Positions 34,303 through 44,446 of a stretch of DNA of 64,000 nt are shown in pieces. The stretch comes from an uncultured Erysipelotrichaceae bacterium (GTDB lineage Bacteria > Bacillota_I > Bacilli_A > Erysipelotrichales > Erysipelotrichaceae): contig CALVFJ010000007.1 of the NCBI GenBank assembly GCA_944326795.1, positions 1 through 64,000 on the forward strand, in the 5' to 3' direction. Position numbers and translations under genes: made by a program. The notes below the pieces were generated by a model. It did not search any database. It was given only the letters and a program-made list of their open reading frames with translations, and had not been told where the DNA came from. Every line of letters starts with the position of its first letter. Position 1 is the first letter of the stretch.

Positions 34303-34728
34303 ATGATTGTTATATATACATCTCCTGGGTGTGCTAGTTGCCGTAAGGTAAAAAAATGGTTAAAAGAACACAATTTAAAATACATCGAAAAGAATATCTT
34401 TACAACGTTATTAAACGAAATAGAGATTCGTCATCTTTTAAATCGTAGTGAAAATGGAACCGACGATATCATCTCTAAAAGATCAAAGATCATTCAAGAA
34501 AATAAAATAGATCTTGATTCAATGTCTACTACCCAATTAGTAGATTTTATCAGGCATAATCCTAGCGTTCTTAAAAGACCGATCATTTTAAATGAAAAGA
34601 TATTTCAAGTGGGATTTGATGAAGAAGAGATCGATGCATTTATTCCAACTGAATTAAGAAGAATCGCAAAAAACGCCTGTAATGAACAGTGTCCCAATTG
34701 GGATGGATGCCAAAAACTAAGAAACTAA
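34303..34728 (+). CDS. spx: Spx/ArsC family redox regulator with extra cysteines
   Basis: Spx binds RNA polymerase alpha subunit and reprograms transcription under thiol stress. The 141-residue protein has the redox switch C10-A-S-C13 in a thioredoxin-like fold and the downstream KRPIILNEKIFQVGFDEEEI segment. It ends in a C-terminal NACNEQCPNWDGC extension with three cysteines not seen in Bacillus Spx. The CxxC and RNA polymerase-binding segment favour Spx over arsenate reductase. It has its own promoter, divergent from trpS. Confidence 0.88.
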   Translation: MIVIYTSPGCASCRKVKKWLKEHNLKYIEKNIFTTLLNEIEIRHLLNRSENGTDDIISKRSKIIQENKIDLDSMSTTQLVDFIRHNPSVLKRPIILNEKIFQVGFDEEEIDAFIPTELRRIAKNACNEQCPNWDGCQKLRN

Positions 34729-34776
34729 ACGAAAGTTTAGTTTTTTAAAATATTGAGGATAGAAAGAAGGTTTATT

Positions 34777-35928
34777 ATGAAAGTATTGGTTGGATTATCT
34801 GGTGGAGTAGATTCTGCCATAGCAGCATACCTTTTAAAAGAACAGGGACATGATGTAACTTGTTGTTTTATGCGTAATTGGGATTCAATGGCAAATAATG
34901 ATTTCTTGGGAAATCCTACGATCGAAGATGATGTATGTCCGCAAGAGAAAGATTATATGGATGCTAAAAGCGTAGCAGACAGCTTAGGCCTTGACTTATT
35001 ACGCGTTGATTTTGTCAAGGAATATTGGGATCACGTTTTTGCATGTTTTTTAAATGAATATAAAAAGGGCAGAACGCCTAATCCTGATATTTTGTGTAAT
35101 AAATATATTAAGTTTGATAGTTTTTTACAATATGCAAAAGCTAGAGGATTTGAAGCCATAGCAACTGGTCATTATGCAAAAAAAGAAATTATCAATGGCC
35201 AAGCAGTAATGAAAAAAGCTCATGATCTAAATAAAGATCAAACATATTTTTTATGTCAGATCTCCCGTGATGCTTTAGCCTATACTTTATTTCCTTTAGG
35301 TGAAATTGATAAGCCTCAAGTTCGTGAATATGCTCAAAAATTAGAATTATCCATTGCGAGAAAAAAAGATAGCACCGGTATATGTTTTATTGGTGAAAGA
35401 AATTTTAGAGCTTTCTTGCAGAATTATTTACCAAGTAAACCTGGTAATATCATTGATATTGATAGCAAACGAGTTTTAAAGAAGCATGAAGGCGTATTAT
35501 TCTATACTATCGGTCAACGCAAAGGATTGGATATCGGTGGTGCAGGAGGACCATGGTTTGTCGTAGGCAAAGATGTTATCAAAAATGAATTATATGTTGC
35601 AAGTGGAGATGATAACGTATGGCTTTTAAGCAATAGTTGCATTGTTTCCGATGTAAACTGGTTATGTGATGTTGAAGATAAGATCGAATGTTGTGCTAAG
35701 TTTCGCTATCGTCAAATGGATAATCCGGTCATTTTAGAAAAAATAGATGCTACTCATGTTCGTTTGACATATAACCAAGGAGTAAAAGCAGTTACTAGTG
35801 GTCAAGAAGCCGTTTTTTATCATAATGATATTTGCTTAGGTGGCGGTGTGATCGATCAAGTTTATTATAATGGTATAACCATCGAAGAAAGATTAAAGGA
35901 AAAATTAAAGGGGAATGCTCATGAATAG
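34777..35928 (+). CDS. mnmA: tRNA-specific 2-thiouridylase MnmA
   Basis: MnmA inserts sulfur at uridine 34 of Glu, Gln and Lys tRNAs. The 383-residue protein has the PP-loop LSGGVDSA at the N-terminus, NPDILCNKYIKF with the first catalytic cysteine, and STGICFIGER with the second. ATG 34777 follows GAAGG; an in-frame ATG at 34753 would add eight residues with no RBS. It opens the mnmA-recD2-alaS block. Confidence 0.95.
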   Translation: MKVLVGLSGGVDSAIAAYLLKEQGHDVTCCFMRNWDSMANNDFLGNPTIEDDVCPQEKDYMDAKSVADSLGLDLLRVDFVKEYWDHVFACFLNEYKKGRTPNPDILCNKYIKFDSFLQYAKARGFEAIATGHYAKKEIINGQAVMKKAHDLNKDQTYFLCQISRDALAYTLFPLGEIDKPQVREYAQKLELSIARKKDSTGICFIGERNFRAFLQNYLPSKPGNIIDIDSKRVLKKHEGVLFYTIGQRKGLDIGGAGGPWFVVGKDVIKNELYVASGDDNVWLLSNSCIVSDVNWLCDVEDKIECCAKFRYRQMDNPVILEKIDATHVRLTYNQGVKAVTSGQEAVFYHNDICLGGGVIDQVYYNGITIEERLKEKLKGNAHE

Positions 35929-36601
35929 TCTGCAAATCTCACGAAAGAAAAGCGTTCTTTTGCTGCTTAGTTATTTTATAGGCTACAATTTTATCTTTCC
36001 GTTATTATCGCTGGTCATTGCCTTATATAATGGTTTTGATGAAATGGTCATATATTTTATTTTTGATCTTATTTATCTTGCATTTATTTATTATTGCACC
36101 AAAGAGATTATTATTGATGGTTTTAAGCGATTTAAGGATGATCTATGGCATAATTTATTAGAACTTTTTGGTCAAACCTTACTTTTATTATGCGTCAATG
36201 TATGTTGTTCGTTGGTTATTTATCTCATTTTTAAGATCGAGAGTAGTCAAAATCAAATAATGGTAGATCAAATGCTAACATCATTTTTTTGGTATACAGC
36301 TTTCAGCTCTATTATTTTCGCTCCTATCGTAGAGGAAACTATTTTTCGCTTAGCAATCTTTAGAACATTTATTAAGAACCATTTTTGGCTTCCTGCTTTA
36401 GTTAGCAGCATTGCTTTTGGCGGTATACACGTTTTTTCCTCTTTAATTTTAGGAAATTATCGTGATTTAGTTAATATTATCACATATAGCTTGATGGGAT
36501 TGGTTATATGCCGCTATTATTATCGAAAGGATAACTTTGCCTCAGCTATATTGTTGCATATGATGAATAATTTGATCGGGGTATTGTTATTTTTGGTTTA
36601 A
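35921..36601 (+). CDS. CPBP family intramembrane metalloprotease
   Basis: This multi-pass membrane protein (226 residues) has the CPBP/CAAX-protease motifs: VEETIFR (EExxxR), FGGIHVF (FxxxH-type) and LLHMMNN (HxxxN). Members process membrane or lipid-modified proteins; substrate unknown. ATG 35921 is seven bases from AAAGGGG; an ATG at 35915 is too close. It overlaps mnmA by 8 bases. Confidence 0.88.
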   Translation: MNSLQISRKKSVLLLLSYFIGYNFIFPLLSLVIALYNGFDEMVIYFIFDLIYLAFIYYCTKEIIIDGFKRFKDDLWHNLLELFGQTLLLLCVNVCCSLVIYLIFKIESSQNQIMVDQMLTSFFWYTAFSSIIFAPIVEETIFRLAIFRTFIKNHFWLPALVSSIAFGGIHVFSSLILGNYRDLVNIITYSLMGLVICRYYYRKDNFASAILLHMMNNLIGVLLFLV

Positions 36602-36604
36602 AAT

Positions 36605-38752
36605 ATGGAAGATATATATGGAAAATTAGCGCACATTATTTATGCCAATCAGAACAATGGCTATGCAGTCATAAGTTTTAAATTAGAAAAATTAAATGAA
36701 AAAAATATTATTTGTACGGGTATGCTTTACGGTTTGCAAAAAGATTTTCGCTATCACCTTGTTGGTGACTATATTGAACATCCTCGTTACGGACTGCAAT
36801 TCAACGTGAATAGTTATGAAAAATGTTTACCTACTGATGAAGATGCCATTGTTCGACTGTTGTCAGGACCGCAATTTATAGGAATTGGGAAAAAAAGTGC
36901 ACAACAGATCGTTGAAATATTAGGATGTGACGTTTTACAAAAAATACGTACTGATCTTAATGTTTTAGATGTCGTTCCTGGAATGACAGAAAAGAAAAAA
37001 CAGGCAATTTGCGAAGGGTTATCCAGCATGGATGATGTTCTAGAAAAAACAATACAATTTTTCTCTACATATGGCGTTGGTTCGCGCAATATCATGCGTT
37101 TAAATATCGCATACGGTAAAGATGCTATTGCTAAAGTAAGTGAAAATCCTTATCGCGTAATATATGAATTAGATGGTTTTGGCTTTAAAACAGCAGATAA
37201 ATTGGCAATGCATCTAGGTTTTGATCCTCATGATCCATTAAGAAAAGAAGCATATTTAGTAAATGAAGTCATGAATTATGGAATGAAAACAGGTGATACC
37301 TTCGTTGAAGAAGATATCTTGGCTTTAATTTACCATGAGCATATAAATGATGATGATTTTCACGAGATTTTACAGTTAGCAATACTGAATGTTCATCTTA
37401 TTAAAGAAGAAAGTCGAATTTATCATCCAAGTCAATATCAGGCAGAATTGCAGATAGCTGCATATCTTAACCAGTTCCCATGTGAAAGTTTAGATCCATA
37501 TGATGAAGATATATATGCTGAAGAATTGCATAACTTGCAAAAAGAGATAACTTATAATGATCTGCAGCTAAAAGCCATCGAAACTTTTTTTTCTAATGAT
37601 ATGATGATCCTTACTGGGGGACCAGGAACTGGTAAAACTACTGTTGTTAAAGCATTGACACATCTATTTAAAAAACTATATCCATCAAATCAAATAGTGT
37701 GCATTGCGCCTACGGGAAGAGCAAGCAAAAGGATAAGCCAATTATGTGATGTACGTTCCTCAACGATTCATTCGCTGCTGCAATGGAATTTAGAGACTAA
37801 TACTTTTGGGAAAAACGCAGAAAATCCTTTAGATGTAGACGTATTGATAATTGATGAGTTTTCCATGGTTGATAATTATTTGTTCGCTAATTTGTGCTTA
37901 GCAAGCATAAATGTTAAAAAAATATGTATAATTGGTGATGTAGATCAATTACCTTCAGTAAGTCCGGGAAGTTTGCTCAATGATCTGATGACATCAGAAT
38001 TATGTCCTGTTGTGTGCTTATCCCATATTTATCGTCAAAAAGAAGGAAGCGATATTGCTAATCTTGCATTTGATATTACTCATAATAATGTTGCATTTGC
38101 AAATTATCATAATGATTTACGCTTTTTTGATTGTGAGCGATATCAATTAAAAGAGCTTATCTTGCAAATTGTCCACAATGCTTTTGAAAAAGGCTATGAT
38201 GTAAATGATGTACAGGTATTATCAGCTATGTATAGAGGGATCAGCGGTGTTGATAATCTTAATGCTGCTTTACAAAAACAGTTTAATCCTTTTGATCCTC
38301 ATAAAAAGGAAATAAAGCATAATGGAATTACCTTTCGCGAACATGATAAGATCTTACAACTTAAAAATCAGCCAGATGATGATGTTTATAATGGCGATAT
38401 AGGAATAATCGAAGAAATTGTATTACCGGATGAATATGATGATAAAGCACATATAATTGCACGCTTCGAAGACATTTATGTCGACTATACACATGATTTT
38501 TTCGATAATATTACTTTAGCTTATTGCATTACTATTCATAAATCTCAAGGAAGCGAATATCCAATAGTAATTATTCCTTTATTCAAAGAGCAAAGCATCA
38601 TGATGCAAAGACGGCTGATCTATACCGCTGTAACAAGAGCTAAAAAAAGTTTGATCTTGCTAGGTGATAAAAATGTTTTTTTTGATGCTATAGCTTTGAA
38701 AGAAAAACATTTAAGGCAAACGACCTTAGGCTTACGGCTAAAAATAAGATAA
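36605..38752 (+). CDS. recD2: RecD2-type ATP-dependent DNA helicase
   Basis: RecD2 is a 5'-3' SF1B helicase acting in DNA repair without RecBC. The 715-residue protein has an OB-like N-terminus and HhH-type region (QFIGIGKKSAQQI and VVPGMTEKKKQAI). Helicase motifs follow: motif I GGPGTGKTT near 338, DEFSMVD, GDVDQLPSV, and the C-terminal TIHKSQGSEYP and YTAVTRAK. It starts three bases after the CPBP gene. The order mnmA-recD2-alaS matches Bacillus. Confidence 0.95.
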   Translation: MEDIYGKLAHIIYANQNNGYAVISFKLEKLNEKNIICTGMLYGLQKDFRYHLVGDYIEHPRYGLQFNVNSYEKCLPTDEDAIVRLLSGPQFIGIGKKSAQQIVEILGCDVLQKIRTDLNVLDVVPGMTEKKKQAICEGLSSMDDVLEKTIQFFSTYGVGSRNIMRLNIAYGKDAIAKVSENPYRVIYELDGFGFKTADKLAMHLGFDPHDPLRKEAYLVNEVMNYGMKTGDTFVEEDILALIYHEHINDDDFHEILQLAILNVHLIKEESRIYHPSQYQAELQIAAYLNQFPCESLDPYDEDIYAEELHNLQKEITYNDLQLKAIETFFSNDMMILTGGPGTGKTTVVKALTHLFKKLYPSNQIVCIAPTGRASKRISQLCDVRSSTIHSLLQWNLETNTFGKNAENPLDVDVLIIDEFSMVDNYLFANLCLASINVKKICIIGDVDQLPSVSPGSLLNDLMTSELCPVVCLSHIYRQKEGSDIANLAFDITHNNVAFANYHNDLRFFDCERYQLKELILQIVHNAFEKGYDVNDVQVLSAMYRGISGVDNLNAALQKQFNPFDPHKKEIKHNGITFREHDKILQLKNQPDDDVYNGDIGIIEEIVLPDEYDDKAHIIARFEDIYVDYTHDFFDNITLAYCITIHKSQGSEYPIVIIPLFKEQSIMMQRRLIYTAVTRAKKSLILLGDKNVFFDAIALKEKHLRQTTLGLRLKIR

Positions 38753-38773
38753 ATAATAAACGTAAATACAACC

Positions 38774-38801
38774 TTGATAAATTTAAATTTTATGTTATCA
38801 T
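38774..38801 (+). promoter_or_regulatory. Promoter of the alaS T-box leader
   Basis: TTGATA (38774-38779), 16-base spacer, TATCAT (38796-38801). The end of recD2 has no clear terminator before it. Confidence 0.5.
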
Positions 38802-38807
38802 TATTTA

Positions 38808-39030
38808 GTAAATCGTATTGAAGATAAGTACCTTAACTAGTTTGACTTTCAGAAAGAAGATGGTTGATGCAAATCTTTGTCAAATGTTCGGGGAAGCTAC
38901 TTCATAGAGCGCCTAATCAGCGCCGTTTCCTAACGTTATCAGGTAATTAAGCAGCATATCTTGTGTGATATGAAATAGGATGGTACCGCGGAAATTTCGT
39001 TCCTAATTTTAATTAGGAACTTTTTTATTT
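38808..39030 (+). promoter_or_regulatory. T-box riboswitch (Ala specifier) of alaS
   Basis: T-box motif ATGGTACCGCGG (38980-38991), specifier codon GCT (Ala) at 38896-38898 within GGGGAAGCTACTTC, and stem I landmarks (AGAAAGAAGATGG...AAATCTTTG). The terminator is GTTCCTAAT/ATTAGGAAC followed by TTTTTTATTTT (38999-39031). Uncharged tRNA-Ala should prevent termination. Confidence 0.92.
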
Positions 39031-39164
39031 TGAGCAAAAGCGAATACCTGATGCAAAGCAAGTTTTTAATCTTTAGGAAAACGTTCATTGAATTAGAGTT
39101 TATTTGCTTGATATGTTCTAAGCTTTTTGCAATCAAATTAAAAAGTAAAGAAATGGAGGATATT

Positions 39165-41789
39165 ATGAAAAATTTAACTGGAAATCAGGTTCGTCAAATG
39201 TTTTTGGATTTTTTTGCAAGTAAAGGGCATATGGTCGAACCAGGCGCAAACTTGATTCCTCATGATGATCCAACGTTATTATGGATCAATGCAGGAGTAG
39301 CAGCCTTAAAAAAATATTTTGATGGAAGAGAAAAACCAGCATGTAATCGAATTACGAACGCCCAAAAATCAATAAGAACAAATGATATCGAAAATGTAGG
39401 TAAAACAGCAAGGCACCATACCTTTTTTGAAATGTTAGGTAATTTTTCTATAGGAGATTATTTCAAAGAAGATGCCTTGAAGTTTGCTTGGGAATTTTTA
39501 ACTAGCCCTGAATGGATTGGCTTTGATCCTAAACGTATCTATGTAACGGTTTATCCTGATGATGAACAAGCATATGATATCTGGGTCAATAAAATAGGCT
39601 TAGATCCTAAACACATCTTGAAAACATATGATAACTTTTGGCAGATCGGTGAAGGACCTTCAGGACCTGATAGTGAAATTTTCTATGATCGTGGTGAAAA
39701 ATACGATCCAGAAGGCTTAGGAGAAAAATTATTTTTTGAAGAAATGGAAAATGATCGATACATCGAAGTCTGGAATGTCGTATTTTCGCAATATGACGCT
39801 AAAGAAGGCGTAGATCGAAAAGATTTCAAGGAATTACCACAAAAAAATATCGATACTGGTATGGGTCTTGAAAGACTAGTTGCGTTAATACAAGATGGCG
39901 AAACAAATTTTGATACCGATTTATTCTTACCTATCATTCATGCTTGTGAGAAAATGGCTAAGCATCCATATGAAGGCGAATATAAGATGGCTTATCGTGT
40001 CATAGCAGACCATATAAGAACTGTTACATTTGCTTTAGCTGATGGTGCTAATTTTTCTAATGAAGGAAGAGGCTATGTTTTGCGTCGTGTATTGCGCCGC
40101 GCAGTTCGCTACGGTATAAAATTAGGGATCCAAGGAGCTTTCATGTACAAGCTAGTAAAGATCGTTGCTGATAATATGGAAGCTTATTATCCATATCTTC
40201 AAGCAAAAGTTTCCTTGATCGAAAAATTAGTAAAAACTGAAGAAGAAACCTTCCATGCAACCTTAGCTAATGGTGAAAAATTATTAAAAGAAGTAATGGA
40301 AAAGAATGCAATTTCGAAGTTGATCGATGGCGAAAGCGTCTTTAAATTGTACGATACTTACGGTTTTCCAAAGGAACTAACAACAGAAATAGCTCAGGAT
40401 GCTGGATATACGGTAGATATCGAAGGTTTTGAAAAACAAATGGCAATACAAAAAGAAAGAGCACGAAATGCTCGTGATGATGCTCAATCAATGGCTAGCC
40501 AATCTAAAGATCTGATGGATTTTATTACGCCAAGTGATTTTATCGGCTATGAAAATCTAACTTGTGAAGCAACGGTCATTGGCTTATTTAAGAATGGTCA
40601 TAAAGTAGATAGCTTAGATGATGATGGAGAAGTGGTTCTTGATAATACTTGTTTCTATGCGGAAAGTGGCGGTCAAGTCGGTGATACCGGTACATTAAAA
40701 AACGATGATTTTTATGCAGAAGTTAAAGATGTGAAAAAAGCACCACATAAACAGCATCTGCATCATATCACAAATGTCAAAGGAAAAATAACGATAGGCG
40801 ATAAATTAACCGGTAAGATCGATGCCGAAAAACGTATCAAGATCAAAGCTAACCACTCATCATTGCATCTGCTGCAAAGTGCCTTGATCAAGGTTTTAGG
40901 TGATCATATCGCACAAGCTGGATCTTATGTTTGTGATGAATACGGAAGGTTTGACTTTACACATTTTGAAAAAGTAAGCGAAGAACAATTAAAAGCTATT
41001 GAGGAAATAGTGAATGATTATATCATGCAAGAAATACCTGTAACAACTGAAGTACTAAGCGTGGAAGAAGCGTCCAAACGTAATGCAATAGCACTATTTG
41101 ATGAAAAATATGGTGACACTGTAAGGGTGGTAACAATGGGCGCAGCATCATGTGAATTCTGTGGTGGAACCCATGTTTCAAACACAAGTGAATTAGGTGT
41201 TTTCAAGATCGTAAGTGAAGAGAGCATTGGTAGCGGTACCCGAAGGATCGTTGTTAAGACCAAGATGGCAGCATATCATGATCTAGTTCATAGTGAAAAA
41301 CGCATAAGTGATATTTCAAAGATCTTAAAGCTTAAAAATGCCGCAGTTATTGAAGAAAAGATCGAGCAACTAATGCAAGAAAATGCTCAATTGAAAAAAG
41401 AAGCTGCTAAGCAACAAGAAAAGATGATGATGTTGCAAGCAGATGAAGTAGTAAATAATGCTCCGACCATAAAAGGGATCAAGACGATTATCTTAAAGCT
41501 TGAAAATGCTGATAATATCAAATTATATGCTGAAGCATTGCGCAATAAAGCTGCAAACGCTTTTGTTTTCATTGCCAATATATCGCAAGATAAGATCACT
41601 TATGTTTGCGCGTTAAGCAAAGATGTCATCGAAAAAGGATTCAAAGCTGGCGATATCGTCAAAGCGGCAGCATTGATGAGCAATGGTAATGGTGGCGGTA
41701 AACCAGACATGGCTCAAGCTGGAGGCAAAGATATCACCAAGGTTGATGAAGTACTAGCTATGGTTAAGGCTAAAATTAATGCAGAATAA
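39165..41789 (+). CDS. alaS: Alanyl-tRNA synthetase
   Basis: This class II synthetase has an editing domain. The 874-residue protein begins with the catalytic core (QVRQMFLDFFASKGH, RHHTFFEMLGNFSIGDYF), then the editing-site zinc motif HSSLH and CEFCGGTHV (~710), and the C-terminal C-Ala with GGGKPDMAQAG. ATG 39165 follows GGAGGA; an in-frame start at 39030 lies in the terminator of the leader. It overlaps the FTHF ligase gene by 11 bases. Confidence 0.97.
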   Translation: MKNLTGNQVRQMFLDFFASKGHMVEPGANLIPHDDPTLLWINAGVAALKKYFDGREKPACNRITNAQKSIRTNDIENVGKTARHHTFFEMLGNFSIGDYFKEDALKFAWEFLTSPEWIGFDPKRIYVTVYPDDEQAYDIWVNKIGLDPKHILKTYDNFWQIGEGPSGPDSEIFYDRGEKYDPEGLGEKLFFEEMENDRYIEVWNVVFSQYDAKEGVDRKDFKELPQKNIDTGMGLERLVALIQDGETNFDTDLFLPIIHACEKMAKHPYEGEYKMAYRVIADHIRTVTFALADGANFSNEGRGYVLRRVLRRAVRYGIKLGIQGAFMYKLVKIVADNMEAYYPYLQAKVSLIEKLVKTEEETFHATLANGEKLLKEVMEKNAISKLIDGESVFKLYDTYGFPKELTTEIAQDAGYTVDIEGFEKQMAIQKERARNARDDAQSMASQSKDLMDFITPSDFIGYENLTCEATVIGLFKNGHKVDSLDDDGEVVLDNTCFYAESGGQVGDTGTLKNDDFYAEVKDVKKAPHKQHLHHITNVKGKITIGDKLTGKIDAEKRIKIKANHSSLHLLQSALIKVLGDHIAQAGSYVCDEYGRFDFTHFEKVSEEQLKAIEEIVNDYIMQEIPVTTEVLSVEEASKRNAIALFDEKYGDTVRVVTMGAASCEFCGGTHVSNTSELGVFKIVSEESIGSGTRRIVVKTKMAAYHDLVHSEKRISDISKILKLKNAAVIEEKIEQLMQENAQLKKEAAKQQEKMMMLQADEVVNNAPTIKGIKTIILKLENADNIKLYAEALRNKAANAFVFIANISQDKITYVCALSKDVIEKGFKAGDIVKAAALMSNGNGGGKPDMAQAGGKDITKVDEVLAMVKAKINAE

Positions 41790-42318
41790 AAATCAATTAC
41801 GAGAATATTATCAAAAGATCAGAAAAGAAATAAATGATAAAGACACCAAGAGCATGATCATTATTGATCATTTAATCAAGCAACCAATCATTAAGAATGC
41901 AAAGATGATTGGTTGCTTTGCTAGTTTGCCTAATGAAGTACAAACTCTAACGCTTCTTAACCAAAACATTAATTTGTGTTTCCCTCGTGTTCAAGGTAAA
42001 TATATGGATTTTTATGCTGTTGACAGTATAAATGATATGTGTAAAGGGCATTTTAACATCATGGAACCTAAACAAACATGTAGAATGGTTAACAAAGAGC
42101 AAATTGACGTTATGCTTATACCATGTATAGCTTTGGATGTGGAAGGTACGCGTATAGGCTATGGTCAAGGCTATTATGATCGTTATCTTAGTAATTATCG
42201 TGGTTTCAAAATGGCATTGTGCTTTACAGAAACCGTTTCAACCGAATTATTTCCGAGTGCGGAACATGATATAAAAATGGATATGTACATCGATGAAAAT
42301 GGATTTCATATCATATAA
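41779..42318 (+). CDS. 5-formyltetrahydrofolate cyclo-ligase family protein
   Basis: This ATP-dependent enzyme converts 5-formyl-THF to methenyl-THF. The 179-residue protein has the N-terminal basic Arg-Lys region, GCFASLPNEV, and the ATP-binding loop IGYGQGYYDRYL. Overlap with alaS suggests coupling. It is the usual Firmicute size. Confidence 0.9.
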   Translation: MQNKNQLREYYQKIRKEINDKDTKSMIIIDHLIKQPIIKNAKMIGCFASLPNEVQTLTLLNQNINLCFPRVQGKYMDFYAVDSINDMCKGHFNIMEPKQTCRMVNKEQIDVMLIPCIALDVEGTRIGYGQGYYDRYLSNYRGFKMALCFTETVSTELFPSAEHDIKMDMYIDENGFHII

Positions 42319-42405
42319 TTGTTAAATTTTATTTATTTTTCATCACATGCTTGAAAGTTAGATGTTTTAAAAGTATAATTAGAACTAATAAAGGAAGTGA
42401 TAAAT

Positions 42406-42672
42406 ATGGCTAATAATAGAGATTTAACTGAAACAATGAGCTTTAATTCTGATCGGATCCGCCGCGAAAATATTAAGCAGGTTTTGAAGCTTACTCAAGA
42501 AGCGTTGGAAGAAAGAGGATATAATGCTATTAACCAAATGGCAGGATATTTGATCAGCAATGACCCAGCTTATATTTCAAGTCATAAGAATGCTCGCAGC
42601 ATCATTCAATCAGTAGAAAGACATGAATTGATCGAAGAGCTTGTTCGCTTCTATCTAGAAGGACATAAATAA
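42406..42672 (+). CDS. ireB: IreB family regulatory phosphoprotein
   Basis: This small protein (88 residues, UPF0297) has TETMSFN at the N-terminus, the site phosphorylated by the Ser/Thr kinase IreK/PrkC in Enterococcus, then VLKLTQEALEERGYNAINQMAGYLISNDPAYISSH. ATG 42406 with GGAAGTG is preferred over an in-frame start nine bases earlier. It follows alaS and precedes ruvX as in Bacillus (yrzL-yrrK). Confidence 0.92.
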   Translation: MANNRDLTETMSFNSDRIRRENIKQVLKLTQEALEERGYNAINQMAGYLISNDPAYISSHKNARSIIQSVERHELIEELVRFYLEGHK

Positions 42673-42677
42673 AATTG

Positions 42678-43091
42678 ATGAGAGTTTTAGGATTAGATCT
42701 AGGAAGTGTTACCTGTGGTGTGGCAGTTAGTGATCCTTTAGGAATGATAGCACGTAGCGTTGAGACCATACGTTTTGCTGATGAACAAAATGATGATGCA
42801 ATACCACGAATCAAAACACTATGCAAAGAATTAGGCGCTGAAAAAATCGTTCTAGGATTACCTAAACATATGAACGGTGATATAGGTATCAGAGCTAATA
42901 TTGCTTTAGAATTTAAAGAAAAATTAGAACGATCTATTGGCTTGGAAGTTATTATGATCGATGAACGAATGACGACCATGGCAGCTAATAGATTGTTATT
43001 GGCACAAGATGTATCGAGAAAAAAACGTAAAAAAGTTATCGATCAGATGGCTGCCGTTCAGATCTTACAAAGTTATTTGGATAGACATTAA
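42678..43091 (+). CDS. ruvX: Putative Holliday junction resolvase RuvX/YqgF
   Basis: This RNase H-fold nuclease (137 residues) has GLDLGSVTCGVAVSD with the first acidic residue, GLPKHMNG and VIMIDERMTT with the second cluster. YqgF proteins act in 16S rRNA 5'-end maturation in some bacteria. ATG 42678 is preferred over TTG 42675. Confidence 0.93.
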   Translation: MRVLGLDLGSVTCGVAVSDPLGMIARSVETIRFADEQNDDAIPRIKTLCKELGAEKIVLGLPKHMNGDIGIRANIALEFKEKLERSIGLEVIMIDERMTTMAANRLLLAQDVSRKKRKKVIDQMAAVQILQSYLDRH

Positions 43092-43117
43092 GGGCGTTTT
43101 TTTAAATGCCCTTTATT
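43087..43117 (+). terminator. Hairpin between ruvX and the DUF1292 gene
   Basis: AAGGGC-gtttttttaaat-GCCCTT followed by TATTT. The weak T-tract suggests attenuation rather than full termination. Confidence 0.55.
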
Positions 43118-43129
43118 TAGGAGGAAATT

Positions 43130-43378
43130 ATGCAAGATAATCACATGCTTATTACATTAGAAGATGGAACAACAAAGGAAATGGAAATACTGTTCACCTT
43201 TGATGACGATGCTACCAATATAAGTTATGTCTTATTTACAGATTTAGATGAAGAAAGCACTGAAGTATATGCTGCAAAGTATAATGAAGAAGGAGATCTT
43301 GACATGGATCTAACACCTGAAGAAATGGAAATGTGTGAAGAAGTATTAGGAGCTTTTAGTGATGAGCAAGAAAACTAA
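43130..43378 (+). CDS. DUF1292 (YrzB/UPF0473) family acidic protein
   Basis: An 82-residue very acidic protein with ITLEDGTTKEMEILFTFD and YVLFTDLDE, the typical DUF1292 pattern; function unknown. Its position ruvX-DUF1292-mltG is conserved in Firmicutes. GGAGG precedes the ATG. It overlaps mltG by 17 bases. Confidence 0.9.
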   Translation: MQDNHMLITLEDGTTKEMEILFTFDDDATNISYVLFTDLDEESTEVYAAKYNEEGDLDMDLTPEEMEMCEEVLGAFSDEQEN

Positions 43379-44438
43379 ACGCCGCAAGCTCAAAATCAAA
43401 AATTTGATGGCTATTTTCCTGATATTGATATTGTTATTGGGAGCTGGATGTTTTGGCTATTATAACATCAGTCTAGGACCAGCTGATAAATCAGCGCAAG
43501 ATGTTGAGTTTACCGTAGAAAAGGGCGAAAGCATTCGTTCGGTATTGCAGCGAATGCAAAATGAAGGCTTAATCAATGATGCTAATATGGTTTTGCTATA
43601 TGCCAAACTAAATGGTTTAACTGATATTAAGATGGGAACATATATATTAAATGCTCAAAATGATGCTAAGACCATTTTAGAAATAGTCAACTCTTCAACC
43701 GCAGCACTTAGCAATGGCATTAGATTGACTTTTGTTGAAGGAGATTGGGCTAAACATATCGCCCAAAAGATTGCTGAAGGAACTAATGTATCAGAAGATG
43801 AATTATTGGCTCTTTGGAATGATGAAGATTATATACGCTCTTTGATGAATGATTATCCGTTTTTAACGGAAGAAATCTTTAATGCTGATGCAAGAATATT
43901 ACTCGAAGGATATCTATGTCCTAATACTTATGAATTTGATAGAGAAACTACGGCAGATGCTGTTACACGTAAGATCTTGGATCAAACCTTAAATGTATAT
44001 GAGCAATTTGCATCACAAATGGCTCAAAGTAATATAAGCATCCATCAAATATATACTTTAGCCAGCATTGTACAATATGAAGCAAGTAAGATCGAAGATA
44101 TGAAAATGATTGCCCAGGTTTTTTATAATCGCATGAAAAATGATATGCCGTTACAATCAAGCGTTACAGTATGCTATGCTTTAGATATTGAAAAAGATGA
44201 TGATTGGTTTAAATGTGAAGCTAATCCAAATTATGATTCGCCTTATAATACTTATATGTATCAAGGCTTACCACCAGGACCAATTCTTAATCCAGGAACT
44301 GAGGCCTTAGAAGCGGTACTAGAACCGCAAAACAATGATTATTTATATTTTATGGCTGATGTATACGGTGATGGAACCGTTTATTATGCAAAGACCTATG
44401 AAGAACATTTAACAAATGTCGAAAAATATCTAAAATAG
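43362..44438 (+). CDS. mltG: Endolytic transglycosylase MltG
   Basis: MltG cuts nascent glycan strands of peptidoglycan and sets chain ends. The 358-residue protein has a basic N-terminus, one TM helix (~15-35), a LysM-like N-terminal subdomain ([16 protein letters not shown]) and the YceG catalytic domain with the glutamate in VQYEASK, then [19 protein letters not shown]. It lies in the alaS-greA block. Confidence 0.94.
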   Translation: MSKKTKRRKLKIKNLMAIFLILILLLGAGCFGYYNISLGPADKSAQDVEFTVEKGESIRSVLQRMQNEGLINDANMVLLYAKLNGLTDIKMGTYILNAQNDAKTILEIVNSSTAALSNGIRLTFVEGDWAKHIAQKIAEGTNVSEDELLALWNDEDYIRSLMNDYPFLTEEIFNADARILLEGYLCPNTYEFDRETTADAVTRKILDQTLNVYEQFASQMAQSNISIHQIYTLASIVQYEASKIEDMKMIAQVFYNRMKNDMPLQSSVTVCYALDIEKDDDWFKCEANPNYDSPYNTYMYQGLPPGPILNPGTEALEAVLEPQNNDYLYFMADVYGDGTVYYAKTYEEHLTNVEKYLK

Positions 44439-44446
44439 GAGGAAAG

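Noticed and set aside
34303..34728. Arsenate reductase ArsC
   Set aside because: CxxC redox pair and the RPIILNEK...QVGF segment match Spx; no ars genes nearby.
38939..39136. 65-codon minus-strand frame over the alaS leader
   Set aside because: It covers the T-box terminator, which explains the sequence.
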